Part shown: piece after piece, positions 12,132 to 22,734 of the stretch
Layout: every line of letters starts with the position of its first letter
How positions within the stretch are numbered: position 1 is the first letter of the stretch
NCBI GenBank assembly: GCA_025024175.1
Contig: QCXZ01000064.1
Coordinates: 39,577,325-39,641,324, forward strand
Reading direction: 5' to 3'
DNA: 64,000 nt
Source of the DNA: Rhyzopertha dominica
Taxonomy: Eukaryota; Arthropoda; Insecta; Coleoptera; Bostrichidae
Program-made: the position numbers and the translations under genes
Notes under the pieces: generated by a model
Told to the model about the DNA's origin: nothing
Databases searched by the model: none
Seen by the model: only the letters and a program-made list of their open reading frames with translations

Positions 12132-12625
12132 CTAATTTGAAACAATCTTCGCTTGTAGAGTAAACTTTGTAATCAGGTGGAACGCGTAATGTGGTTGATT
12201 CCTTGGAACCATCTGGGCCGCTTTCCATACCATAAACTCAGTCAACGGTTCATCCTCCTTCACATATCCTGCGAGGTTTCCTTCCACATGCCAGTGGAGA
12301 CGCTCCGTCCCGCGATAATTTGACATACTTGACATCCAAAGTGTTAAAGCAATATTCCCACCGTTGTAGGCCAAAACTTGGCAATCGTTGTCAATGAAAT
12401 TAGCTATCTCTATCGATTGTTGAATGAGGTGCTACCAGCATGAAGTGCCTTGGTGATGTCCTTGCGTAACATGAATTTTCCTAAGGCTTCATACTCATCA
12501 ATAAGCAAGCTTGAGTTTTTTAATAACCCCTCCTGAGATGTTGTCGAAACCAACAAGACCAAAAGAACTATCTCTCTGTTTTGCTAATATTGCAAATATT
12601 GAATGCGACAGGAAAAAAACTGCAT
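12132..12625 (-). pseudogene. Serine carboxypeptidase (S10 family) remnant
   Basis: The minus strand encodes a C-terminal S10 carboxypeptidase segment in at least three frames. The pieces are SFGLVGFDNISGG (near 12560), then YEALGKFMLRKDITKALHAG (near 12480; matches the region before the conserved H.G..(S/T)FN), then an open frame ending at 12132 with VLAYNGG, HVEGNLAGYVKEDEPLTE, AAQMVPRNQPHYAFHLITKFT. In active enzymes these positions read YNGQLD (catalytic Asp) and GHMVP (catalytic His). Here the Asp position is not acidic and the His is Gln (codon 12213-12215). The stretch between the H.G motif and the YNG motif is about 20 residues too short. A possible acceptor (TGCAG) lies near 12625. 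The frameshifts and lost catalytic residues mark a pseudogene or dead paralogue. Family call is from memory of the motif layout. Confidence 0.6.
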
Positions 12626-12639
12626 TTGTAGTTACACAT

Positions 12640-14870
12640 GTGCTACTCATGCTGTGATCTTTGACGGGTACTAATCAAGTATGGCAAACGCCATTTCATT
12701 ATCCACAATAATTAACTAGTGTTTTTTTTTTGTAAATTAAGCGTTGACGATGATCAGAATGTTGCTACTCCAGAAAGCCCTTCAAAAGCATTTACGAAAA
12801 GTGTACAAAAGCAAACACGCGGAATCGGCGGAAGACACGATGAGTGCCATCTGTCTGCCAGAGCCTACAGTCCTACATAACCACACTATGCAATCGCCTA
12901 GCTTAACGGATAAATGACGTGGAAACTAGGGCGAGATCTTCTGTAGCAATTTTCTGACAAGATCAGGAAGCCGGAAGTTCTAAGTGGTTAAATGAAGGCC
13001 AAATAGAGTAGGCGATCAGAGTAATATTAAGTAATTGTATGAATTGCAAGAAGTGTATAAAAGTGTTATAATTCAATATTTAGTGTGAGAATAAAGAAAT
13101 CTAGGACATAAACCTGCATATTTCTAACCCAGTGTTTAAAAGCAGGAAATTATGTGATGGCGAAGGCAGCTTTTCATTATGTATAAATATGAAACACTGG
13201 TATTTGTACATTGAATTACTAAAAAGCCCTTTGTAGTGCAGTTTCAATTATTTAACAAGAAAACATAAAACTATTCCGTTTTGAGGAAGACTCCAACTTT
13301 TAAGTTGCAGAAACAAACCAAGACCCAATGAAGTAAAATACGATATAAGAAGTTTAGACTTTATAATAGGCTTGGAACGTTCGTCGATGGAAGAGGATCA
13401 AGCAGTAGGAAATAAATTTACCATAGATCACCAAAATACGAAGGAGAGGTCTTAGAGAAAAAACCCATGGAGTGTTATCGAAACGCAAAATTAGACCATC
13501 GTACACAAAGGGAAATAACTTTCCGCAAATATGCATTTGCACCTGAGATTCTAATTATTGGCTTAAATGCCCTGCGTTTTAGACCAAACGCGTTCGAATG
13601 GTTAATCTTCATTTAGTTGGTAAAAATCCAAAAGCTACTAGTTAAACATGTGGTAAGTTCGCTGTAATATGGATATTAAAAAAACTAATAAGATAGCATT
13701 CTACACTTCATTTATTTATTAGTAAAAATTATTTATAAGCTACAGACATTCAGTATTATAGAGTACTTGGGCATAAAACTTTTGAAATAGGAATAATTAA
13801 TAAACATAACGGAAGGTGTAATGTTATACTGTATTATAGCATACGGTAATTGACATGAGGTAGTTATCGCAATTTGTATTCAACGCGTTTGGTCTTACTT
13901 TGCAACCATAAGAGCAAAGGTGTTGACCGTGAGGTACCCAGAATAGCTGTAAATGTCCCCAAATAGCTGGTGGTTTACCTTTGCAATATCCCTTGCACGG
14001 TTTATTGCACCAGCAAGTTTCCGTCGTAGAAGTCTGATAGATATCTTAGCCGTTGATGAGGAAATACCGTTTGCTGTCGGTACATATAGCGCATTGGTCG
14101 TTAATAGGTTATACTTCCTGCTAGTGTTCCAATTTGTCTAATACAGCTTGTAATTTGGGATAAGTGGGCTATTTGCTAAAGTTTGATGTTGTTTATCCGA
14201 ATAATTGTATTTTACGATTGCACGATAAAGGAAATCTTATTTATTACCTATAAATGTCCGCGGGCGGGATTATTGCAACCATCNACATCTCAGATATGTA
14301 CCACTTAGTANTAAATTAAGTGTCAAAAATACTCCACTACGATAATAAGTGATGATAGATTGTACAAGCAAATAAAAACTCTTAGTATTTTTGGATGCAA
14401 AACGTGAATAACATGATCAATACATTATGTCAAGTTTCGCACCTTATTTTAGGGGATAAGCCACTTAATGAAATCGTGTCAGTTAGCCTCCTAGAGGAAC
14501 AGATTACAGTATTGTGCTGTACTCATAAGCTAATGGCTATTACATCTTGCAACAATGTTGCCTTTGGTAGAACGATAAATGCATGCAATGCGTTAAGTAT
14601 TGCAAAATCTTGCAAAAGTGGGATGCGCCGTTGAAAATTACGATTCAGAATTCTGACCACGGGAAATAAACAGAAATCGATATAAAAATGTTTACTTCAG
14701 CAAGTATTATATGCTGTTTCGTACTTAAGTATCGACAACAAATGATTTTTTTGGCATACAAATGGATTAATGGTTGTAAAAAATAAGAAATGTTATCAAC
14801 AAGGAGAGTTAAGTACTATACCTTAAAAATTATTAAATAAAATGAAAAAGAAAGCCTTAATTATATTAAT
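12640..14870. other. AT-rich stretch without recognised gene
   Basis: Frames at 13354-13542 (minus), 13953-14141 and 14395-14634 (plus) have no recognisable domain. No upstream exons of the carboxypeptidase were identified. Confidence 0.45.
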
Positions 14871-14875
14871 CCTGT

Positions 14876-15145
14876 TCACTTGACAAATTGTTGTTCATGG
14901 TAACATCTGTTTCTGTGGCTTCCCTTTTTATGATTATTGTGTTTTTCTTTTCCGATGTCGCTTGTCAAGGACTGACAAACAACCATTGATCTGTCGTTGC
15001 GATTACGCCTATAACAAACTTCATTGGTTTTTGGATCCAAAACTTCTTTAACCTGTCCTTCCCAGATCATTTTTCTCAGATGCTTAACGTTTCTAGTCAC
15101 TGCTGAAGTATATTTAATTCCCTTGCCTCTAAAACTAGTAATTTT
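14876..15145 (-). CDS. Unidentified exon-like frame
   Basis: An open minus-strand frame of about 89 codons ends in a TGA at 14876. It contains VTRNVKHLRKMIWEGQVKEV and LDPKTNEVCYRRNRNDRSM and has a basic, His-rich tail. Composition is balanced and unlike the Phe/Ile/Lys-rich chance frames around it, and an AG dinucleotide after a pyrimidine run could act as acceptor near 15100. I do not recognise the protein. It could be a terminal exon, a transposon remnant or chance. Confidence 0.25.
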   Translation of the reverse strand, partial: KITSFRGKGIKYTSAVTRNVKHLRKMIWEGQVKEVLDPKTNEVCYRRNRNDRSMVVCQSLTSDIGKEKHNNHKKGSHRNRCYHEQQFVK

Positions 15146-15149
15146 AAAT

Positions 15150-16041
15150 TATTTATTGTGTAAAGACATGTATACTTTTATCTAGAGCTCAAGCTCAAGA
15201 TATCGTGATCATACTGTTACATCTTCTGGTATACGATTTTTTTACTAATACAGAAGTTTGATCTGTCGATGACGTTTCTTTTAATACCCTAGAATTTGTT
15301 CACTGTAATCTATTTCAAATAAAAAAAGGAAAGCATTTGGGTATGAACTCCTGCATTTAGAATTCATATTCAATGATCACTCTTCAAACCGGTATAGGTA
15401 ACACCTTATAATCAAATCCATTAGCTTCATTTAGTTCAAAATATTGATATAGCATTAATTGTAAATATAACTAAGTTTATTAAAAAATATTATTTCATTA
15501 TAATAGTATTCAACAGTTTTTAATAACACAATTATCAGCTGGTCATTTGTTTAATTGCTTTTAAAGTAAAAATCTCCCCCAATTCAGTAGCACAAAAAGC
15601 ACTATTTGTAGTAAAAGGAAATATCTTTTTTAAGCTTCAGCAGTGAAATACAGTATATAATATGCTAGCTTAGGCGATCTCTTGATTAAAACAAGAGGGT
15701 GTTATACAGTTTCACAAAACTTACAGTTACTTACGAAATTTGGATTCTAAAAATTATTTGAAAAGTACTGATGCAATAAATTAAGAAAAAAAAGTCAGCA
15801 CTATTACATTATATGAAAAATAAATAATGACATATTTAAAAAGTTCAGGCCGGCGTGACGTCAGCGTGCAAACCGGTAACAAAGCGCAAGCGTCACCATT
15901 GCTTTGTTGTTTATGTAGTACATACAGTACGCCACACTTTTTAAAAACCATTCGTGTTCAACTAATTATTTGCAGGCAAAAAGGACAAAACAACTAAATC
16001 TATCGCAAACACGACAATCAAGAAAATGTTTGAGATCATGT
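15150..16041. other. AT-rich stretch without recognised gene
   Basis: Contains a perfect CRE-type palindrome TGACGTCA at 15856-15863 in a locally GC-rich patch; no gene seen. Confidence 0.4.
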
Positions 16042-16054
16042 CATAGAAGGTTAT

Positions 16055-16202
16055 TACGGCAATTAGCCAGCTCATAAGGTGTATCTTTATTTGTTTTTTT
16101 TTTAAATTGTATTACATTGCATAATTATTAAATTCACAACATCCATGCCTTACGCGGAATTCGAAACCGCAGCCGCACTACCCACTAGACCAGCTAGGCC
16201 GG
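16055..16202 (-). mobile_element. tRNA-derived SINE with 13-bp target duplication
   Basis: Read on the minus strand from 16202, the head CCGGCCTAGCTGGTCTAGTG carries an A-box (TAGCTGGTCTAGTGG) and a B-box-like GGTTTCGAATTCC about 30 bases on. An unrelated AT-rich body and an A-rich tail (rc of the T-run near 16085-16100) follow. The 148-bp insert is flanked by CATAGAAGGTTAT at 16042-16054 and 16203-16215, the target-site duplication expected of LINE-mediated retroposition. Some bases of the tail lie beyond the A-run, as in SINEs with simple-repeat ends. Confidence 0.8.
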
Positions 16203-16294
16203 CATAGAAGGTTATGTATATGTTCATAAAATAACACTTTAATAGAAAGAAAAGGCCAATGCTTCTGTCCTGTCCCAACATCATATTCGCGATC

Positions 16295-16303
16295 GCGCCA
16301 TCT
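16295..16303 (-). promoter_or_regulatory. CTCF-like core AGATGGCGC
   Basis: GCGCCATCT on the plus strand is the reverse complement of AGATGGCGC, which fits the insect CTCF core AGRKGGCGC. One of three exact matches within 3.8 kb, all in the same orientation. Confidence 0.3.
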
Positions 16304-16389
16304 GTGCGTCGAAACTTGCGTAAATTAGCGCCAAATTTGAATATCTAGGACCATTATTTTCGTTATTAAAGGTGGTTTTTGCTAGATCA

Positions 16390-16469
16390 TTCGAACTTTT
16401 CCAAATAAAATTTCATTGAATACAATGTATACATTGAATACAATGAAATTTCACTTGGAAAGGTGCGAA
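16390..16469. repeat. 80-nt hairpin
   Basis: Arms 16390-16418 and 16441-16469 pair over 29 positions with four mismatches. The loop holds a perfect CAATGTATACATTG palindrome. One arm resembles 9053-9080 (TTCG..CTTT.C..AAGTGAAATTTC), so it may be a dispersed MITE. The size also suits a small-RNA precursor, but nothing shows that it is transcribed. Confidence 0.65.
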
Positions 16470-16479
16470 CAACCTAACA

Positions 16480-17410
16480 AATATAATTATAAATGAAAGA
16501 ACAAGTAAAAGTTAAAGTATATTAATACGTTTTCGCATTATAAACTAGTGAATAAATATTGATTGGAAATTTGTGTTGTGAACATAGTTCATTTGTAACA
16601 AGCAATGCAGACAATATCAAAAATATATGAACAAATTAAAGAGCTAAATTAAAAACTGTCCTATTAATTTTTGATATTGCTTTAAACAAAAGTATGCCTT
16701 ATCATTCAAAAGTAGATTTACAATAAAAAGTACACTTTAAACAATAGTACCGATAACTTGGAACAATAAAAATGACAAACAGTGTCAGTTATAGTGGTTC
16801 ACCTTCTTTATAACCAGTCTTGTTCAAAGTTTTTAAAATGTATTTAAATATTGTAGGTAAATATTAAGAAAAATGTAACTACTGAAATTGAATCACTAAT
16901 ACTACAGAAAAATTTAAATGTGTATTTAAATACATGAAAAGTAAATTAACTACATTTCCAACCACTTGTAGTTAAATACTTAACAGAAACGGTAACAATA
17001 CAGTAAGCTGAAGTAACTAATGTTAACATTGACAAAGCATTCTAAAAAATATGAGTGTAAGAGCATTTGAATAATATTCGTATAACTGAAAGTGACTTTG
17101 TAAAAACAAAAATGAAGAGTTTAGATATGGAATAATAATAATTTGTTTTTATGGTTTTACAACTCCAATATTTAAACTATCTTCTTATCCACCAACCAGA
17201 AATGTAATTATAAGTCAAAGAACATACTAATAACCTACACCAACTGCATGGTCTTTAAATACACTTTTTAAATTAATGAATGAAGACGTAATTTACATTA
17301 TTATAAGACCAGTAAATCAAGTATAACAGCCTGGGATGTAAGTTAGTAAGTTACAAGTTATGGGTTACAGTAATTATTTACCATTTTGATAATTTGCTAC
17401 TACACATCAG
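16480..17410. other. AT-rich stretch without recognised gene
   Basis: Very AT-rich, with no credible frame or motif. Confidence 0.5.
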
Positions 17411-17414
17411 CACA

Positions 17415-17612
17415 CTAGGATTTATTCGTTATAATTGTTATATACCCAATTCTGTAAAGATGTTCATGAGATAAATCCTTAAAGCTAGGATTGTTGATTA
17501 CTTGTTTCCACTTGCTGCACATGTTCCCTCTTCTTGGGTTTGGAAACCTGAATATCGGCTTTTGTTTCACCTTACAACCTGGCACTGAGAAACGACCTTT
17601 GTCCGACTCCAT
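17415..17612 (-). pseudogene. THAP-like zinc-finger fragment
   Basis: The 65-codon minus-strand frame begins MESDKGRFSVPGCKVKQKP and continues FRFPNPRRGNMCSKWKQVIN. This is the order of a THAP domain: CxxPxC near the N-terminus, FRFP, a Trp, then a Cys..His motif. The first zinc-binding Cys is Phe here, and the C-terminal CxxH appears as LSHEHLYR, so zinc binding is doubtful. THAP domains occur in host factors and in P-element-type transposases; which source applies cannot be told. Confidence 0.4.
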
Positions 17613-18003
17613 TATAACCTGGCATTAATCAAATAATTAGTTTGCTATTTATTAATTGGTACTTACATTTACCGCTTGAACTGAAAATGTCCACGCCTAA
17701 CTAGGTATTATACAAAAAAAGTGCACGAAGAAACAGCCTGAAATAATTTTTTATAAGCACCTATAATAATGTTTTTCTCAATTCTACTTACCTGTTACTT
17801 CCACCATCAAAACCGTCTATAAAAACATAAAAGTTCAAAACATAACAATAACCATCACAAACAAAAACACGAAAATGGAGAGGGCGCAAGCGCAACACGC
17901 AATGGAGCAACTGTCACCGGTGTCGGTTGTGAGATTTCAGTTGATATTGTCGTTCCCTATTTTCAAATTACCACTTGACTGTAATAAAATTATATACTGA
18001 TTG
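17613..18003. other. Stretch without recognised gene
   Basis: No gene seen between the THAP-like frame and the CTCF-like word at 18004. Confidence 0.45.
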
Positions 18004-18012
18004 GCGCCATCT
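18004..18012 (-). promoter_or_regulatory. CTCF-like core AGATGGCGC
   Basis: Second exact GCGCCATCT (plus-strand reading), here extended as GGCGCCATCTGACGG. It is in the same orientation as the copies at 16295 and 20106. Confidence 0.3.
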
Positions 18013-18019
18013 GACGGTG

Positions 18020-19750
18020 GAAACATGTATAACCCCCCCTTACCCTCCATGCCAAAACTTTTAAAAGGAAACACGTAGCGCCATTCAAGATGAACCAGCC
18101 TGTATATGTTGTTCTGTCTTTTGTCTTGACGAGAGAATTTCTTGCAGTGTTGCCGATGTTGACCTTTTTTCATTTTTTTTCAGCCAAAATACTTTCAACT
18201 GTACTTTAATGTCAATACTGCATTTAACAAGTATGCAAAATGAAATGAAATTTAAAAAACTAGTAATAAGCATTATCATTATTGGAGTCAGAGTCAGACA
18301 TTTAAATTTAAACAATAATAATTTCATTTATAAATTCAATCTGGCACCTATGTACATTTGCACGTTGACGTGCAATTTCTATACTTTCTGAATGCATTGT
18401 AAATTTGATGTTAATTTATTAATTGATTCACCATTTTACGAAAAAAATTGAAAAATATGGGTTATTTACTTTGCTTTGTTTTATCTAATTCAATATTAAA
18501 AAAAAATTGTAGAAAACCCTATTGAACAAAGTTTGCTACGAGGATGACACATGAATTGCTCATATTCTTTTCTAACAGGTACTGTTATTCCCTTCTTAAA
18601 ATGGTGTTCATTAGACACCTATATCAGTACTGTGTATTGTTTATCAGATATAGGTATTATTGGGAAACCTGACGAAGTTAAGCAGCGAGGAAAATAAACC
18701 TGGCCAAATATAATTTCGGTCGCAATACTAGGTTAAGTAAGTATTTCTTGAGTAAGGCAAAACATAAAAGTACTGATTTTGAGGAAGCTCGTGCTTATTA
18801 ATATGTGGAGATAACACTTCTTGTGAATAAATTTGGTGTGCAGAGAAAAAAGTGCTAGGACCAACTAACTAACTGACTAATCTTCATTGCATCTTTGTGA
18901 ATAAAATGGGAGAATTTATCAATGCAATAGGAAGCAACTATATCACAACATTCTCTTGTACACAAAAAATTATATGNAAGAAAACAACTACAGTAGATGT
19001 GAGAAGACACGGATGCAAAAGACAAATACACACTTATGCAAATACCACAGTTCCCTGTAAAATCTTGGTGCATGGCAGCTCTCTATCGAGTAGCAGTGTA
19101 TTGAAGCTAGCGCCGAAATGATAGATGGTCCGAAGAACAAGACTTTTATTATATTCTACCCCTTCCAAATTTGTTTGCACGTCAAAGACTTGTTTTACAT
19201 TACGTTAGGTGTTTAGCACCGGATTCTAACCATTGTTAAAGCGTGTCAATGCCGNAAACTNACGAAAACAAACAGTTCTTAATTTGATAAATAACATTTG
19301 TATAAGAGAGAAGCCTGAGACTAAATTTCCTCTCTGTCAAAATACCTGTTAGAAGCACATTACTAAAACATTTCGGGGTCGACAGTCGGAAAAACAATCG
19401 CAGTACGAATCTGAAATATTTAAGCAGAGAGAGCAGGTCTCCGCCCATGGCATGAATATTTTAGCGCCCTCTTTCCGAGCATTATCAAAAATGAACAACG
19501 TATGCGTGCATGCAAATTCCGTTCCTCGGGACTGGCCTTTGCTCGACGATACCCCTGAATAATTAACCCCTACAGCCCGCAGCACCTTGGTCGTATTAAT
19601 ATTGAGTGTGGCCTGATGAAACCTTTTGTTATCTATCCACCAGCGGTCGGCTTTACTAGGTAAGATGACAAGGAGCTCTTGGGATAAAACAATGATTCAT
19701 ATACAATTTTCACGTACACTCGAATACTTAATTAAAGAAATGGTTAGCGT
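18020..19750. other. AT-rich stretch without recognised gene
   Basis: A TATACAGG word on the minus strand (18099-18106) resembles the MITE terminus at 19756. A short ACCTATATC/GATATAGGT hairpin lies near 18620-18655. Frames here (18085-18327 minus, 18897-19121 plus, 19349-19585 minus) are not recognised. Confidence 0.45.
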
Positions 19751-19757
19751 TGGTATA

Positions 19758-19886
19758 CAGGGTGTTTTAGCAGTACAAATCTTGTTAAATTCCTGACAGA
19801 CACGTACACGCTCTACCATTTTTAGAGGTAGAAAGTGCAATGTGAATAGCAGGTCAGGAACAAGATTTTTACTGCCAAACACCTCA
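19758..19886. mobile_element. TA-flanked MITE, nearly full-length hairpin
   Basis: Termini CAGGGTGTTTTAGCAGTA (left) and TGAGGTGTTTGGCAGTA (right, reverse complement) extend into ~45-bp inverted repeats sharing AAATCTTGTT and TCCTGAC. The centre adds a TCTACC/GGTAGA stem. TA lies at both ends (19756-19757, 19887-19888), the target of Tc1/mariner elements. The 129-bp length with no coding capacity makes it a non-autonomous MITE. Confidence 0.8.
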
Positions 19887-20105
19887 TATAACAACGCTAG
19901 CCGTTGCAGTTGTCTTCGAGTGTACCTACACACACGAGTATCTCACACATCACTTAATTCGCTACTCTTGTTCTGCATGGCATCGGAACGCTCAATTTAT
20001 TGTAAAACCTAAAGGCTGCTCTTGTTGGAGGTCTACTAAATGGATATAATCATACGCCGCGTATATTTAAATACTGGTGGCGCAGAACAACGCTGTACGC
20101 ATACA

Positions 20106-20114
20106 GCGCCATCT
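20106..20114 (-). promoter_or_regulatory. CTCF-like core AGATGGCGC
   Basis: Third exact GCGCCATCT. It overlaps the edge of a CGCTGTA/TACAGCG hairpin (20092-20109), so it may belong to a transposon end rather than an insulator. Confidence 0.25.
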
Positions 20115-20242
20115 ACTGATTGATGATTGTCTGCAATGGCACGAAAGCGATGGTGTAGTTTCACTAGTTGTTCGCTAATTAAGGAATACAGCTAACACTG
20201 TCCGCGACAATCCTTGATGTAACAAATTGCGAAGTGCGTACA

Positions 20243-21099
20243 GTGATTCGGTTTTTGTAGCAAAAGAATCCTCAGCCGCTCAAATCCACAAGAGCTTATA
20301 ACTTATTTATAAACCAGCTGTAATGACTGAAAGAAAGCTTAGACAATGGTGCCGAGAATTCAAGATTAGCCCCCCTAGTGTGCATGATGAAGAACGGAGT
20401 GGCAGACCCAATGTCCAAACCAATGAATTCGTTTAACAGCTTCTATCTAATCGACGATTTACAATTAATATATAAGATCGTTATGGAAAGGCCTGGATAT
20501 TACAAACCGTGTACAAGATGGATACAAAAGGCGCTTACAGACCAGCACAAAGAGCAAAGGGAATCATCAAGTGAACGTGCGTTTATTATGTCGTTATCGG
20601 CAAGACTGACTTGTTTTCCCATATTGTTACGGGCGACGAGACGTGATTCAACTTCACCAAAACTGAAAATTTTCAAGCAACCTCCTTGTACGACTCGGAA
20701 AATGATGGCTGGCGTACTCTGGGATAAGAAAGGCGTACTTTTGGTTGAATTCATGGGATTGGGACACCCCAGCTTGTACCTACTGTGAAACACTTACCAA
20801 ACTGAGACAAGAATAGTCCTCATCCACGACAATGCTCGTCGCCACACCGCTGCCACAGCCAAGGAGAAGATTCACGATCTTCGATGGGAAGTTTTTGATC
20901 ACCGCCGCCTTACAGTCCCGACCTTGCACTTAGCGACTATTTCTTCTCACACTTTAAACAGTGCTCAATGCTTAGAGAACGACGAGGACCTCAAGGCCGC
21001 CATTATGAAATGGTTCAATTCCAAGACAAAGAACTTTTTTGTAATTGGGTTGAAGAAGCAGCGTTACAAAAAGTGCTCAAATTCTTGAGGCGATCATGA
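20243..21099 (+). pseudogene. mariner (DD34D) transposase fossil
   Basis: Pieces of a mariner transposase appear in order but in shifting frames. They are a helix-turn-helix start (VIRFL, 20243), TERKLRQWCREFK (near 20320), VHDEERSGRP (20379 on), and VTGDE with the first Asp (codon 20634). Then come RKMMAGVLWDKKGVLLVEF (20697 on), LIHDNAR.HTA with the second Asp (codon 20828), YSPDLALSDYF with the third Asp (codon 20935), and a C-terminus ending at 21099. The distance between second and third Asp is 107 nt, close to the 105 of DD34D. Many stops and frameshifts make it inactive. It resembles the transposase part of SETMAR-type mariners. Terminal inverted repeats were not located. Confidence 0.88.
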
Positions 21100-21109
21100 C
21101 GCATGACAA

Positions 21110-22520
21110 ACAAAATATTCTAACTACGGATTAGCAGTGCAGATCCATGGACTAGTACCTATGTTGCCAAATGCATAACCGCAAGTGGCGCGCACGTACT
21201 GCTTTTAAACTAGAACCGACATTACCTAGGTAACCAGCAGTATCCTCAAATTTTTATTTAAGACTCACGTTAGTAATGCATTTCGTAGCTTTTTCCGTGA
21301 TTAAGAAAAATATTGATTTCATAGTACCATTGTTTTGTCGGCGCCTTCTCTGTCCGGAAAGTCAACGGTTGCCCCGTTAATGTAGGAAATTCGAATTTTA
21401 GATACAAATTATACATCCACGCCGAATACTGGTAACAGGGCTAGGTCGTGTCTATTATTACAGCGCCAGCGCAGCGTTGACGTACAAATTTATAAATTTT
21501 TCAAACCAAATAATTCTGGGTTAGCTCACATCGCCTAATAATCCAAATAATAATCTTCCTGTACTACAAGAGGCTTCAGTATGGAATGATCCTATTTCTA
21601 ATGAATTTAACTATTGTGCTTATATTTTTTTTATTTGAGCGATAATTATAAGCCAGGCTAATTTCTAAAACGCATACTTACTCTCTGGGTATCTAACTTC
21701 AAGCGGATTCCTTAGAATTGGTAGCTCTTACCTGTAACGACATAAAAGTCTATTAGAAATTTAAAAAACACTTATTCACATTTAGACAATTCAAGAAAAA
21801 CAGGAAGCTTACTGTAACATTGTCGCTGTTGGATGACAAGACCAAACTATTGATAGAACTTAATATATCAATAGTAATAATAATAATAATAATAGCAATT
21901 AAAAAAGTGTTGGTTTCCAGAAGCCCGAGCAAAGCTTAGCTAATAATCCCAAACAACTACATTTGAAGTGTTCTACTCATCAAAGCGAAAATTGTTTGTA
22001 TCTTCACCCTATTAGTACAATTACAATAAACATTTATAAGGAGTATAGGGCATCCCATCTTTGTCAGTGTTACAGGGTATTTCAATCACTCTTAATACTA
22101 GAGAGGTGCTGTTTGGATATTTTTGCCTTAATTATTTTATTGTCGTGATGTGAATTGTACCATCGCCATTTTTGAATCGTCTTTAGCCAGTTTTAGCCAA
22201 TTTTGGCCAGCTTTTGAATTACCGTAGATTTCTTCAGTCTGCAATATATCGCATGAGAACATAATAAAAAAATTAAAAAGTTTTTAGTTTTTGAGCTTAC
22301 TCCTGATTTCAAAAATGTTAAATTTTTAAGACACAGTACGAACTTATTCTGGCATTATTGCATTCTTTTTTTTAGTAATTTAGTGTGGTTTTATGTCTAC
22401 ATCCAGTAGGCTGTGGAGTAAGACAACAAACAATATAACACACAAATAAAAATTTAATTGATGAAAAAGAAAATATGCCTGTTTACATACACAACCAATC
22501 ATTGATGCCATGTAACAAGC
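21110..22520. other. AT-rich stretch with (TAA)n microsatellite
   Basis: A short (TAA)n run lies at 21871-21897. No gene is recognised. Confidence 0.5.
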
Positions 22521-22522
22521 GA

Positions 22523-22730
22523 AAATCATATTGCTTTTTTTGTAAATAAGAACCTATGCACTCCATAGCGCATAGCGTTTCAGGTGAATGTTCTTTTCTG
22601 TTCACGATCGTGCATATCCTTAAGATTTGTATAATTTTCAAACGTACTTATTCTGCTTTATTATAATATCCTATATATAAATCATATTGCTTTTTGGGAA
22701 TAAGAACCTATGCACTGCTTAGCGTTTCAT
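22523..22730 (+). repeat. ~55-bp direct repeat, two copies
   Basis: Copies at 22523-22581 and 22679-22730 share AAATCATATTGCTTTTT, AATAAGAACCTATGCACT and TAGCGTTTCA. Spacing is about 156 bp. The first copy has an extra CATAGCG. Confidence 0.75.
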
Positions 22731-22734
22731 TATT

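Noticed and set aside
18666..18690. 5S rRNA-like word GAAGTTAAGCAGCG
   Set aside because: Only the internal box A region matches; no upstream or downstream 5S sequence is present.
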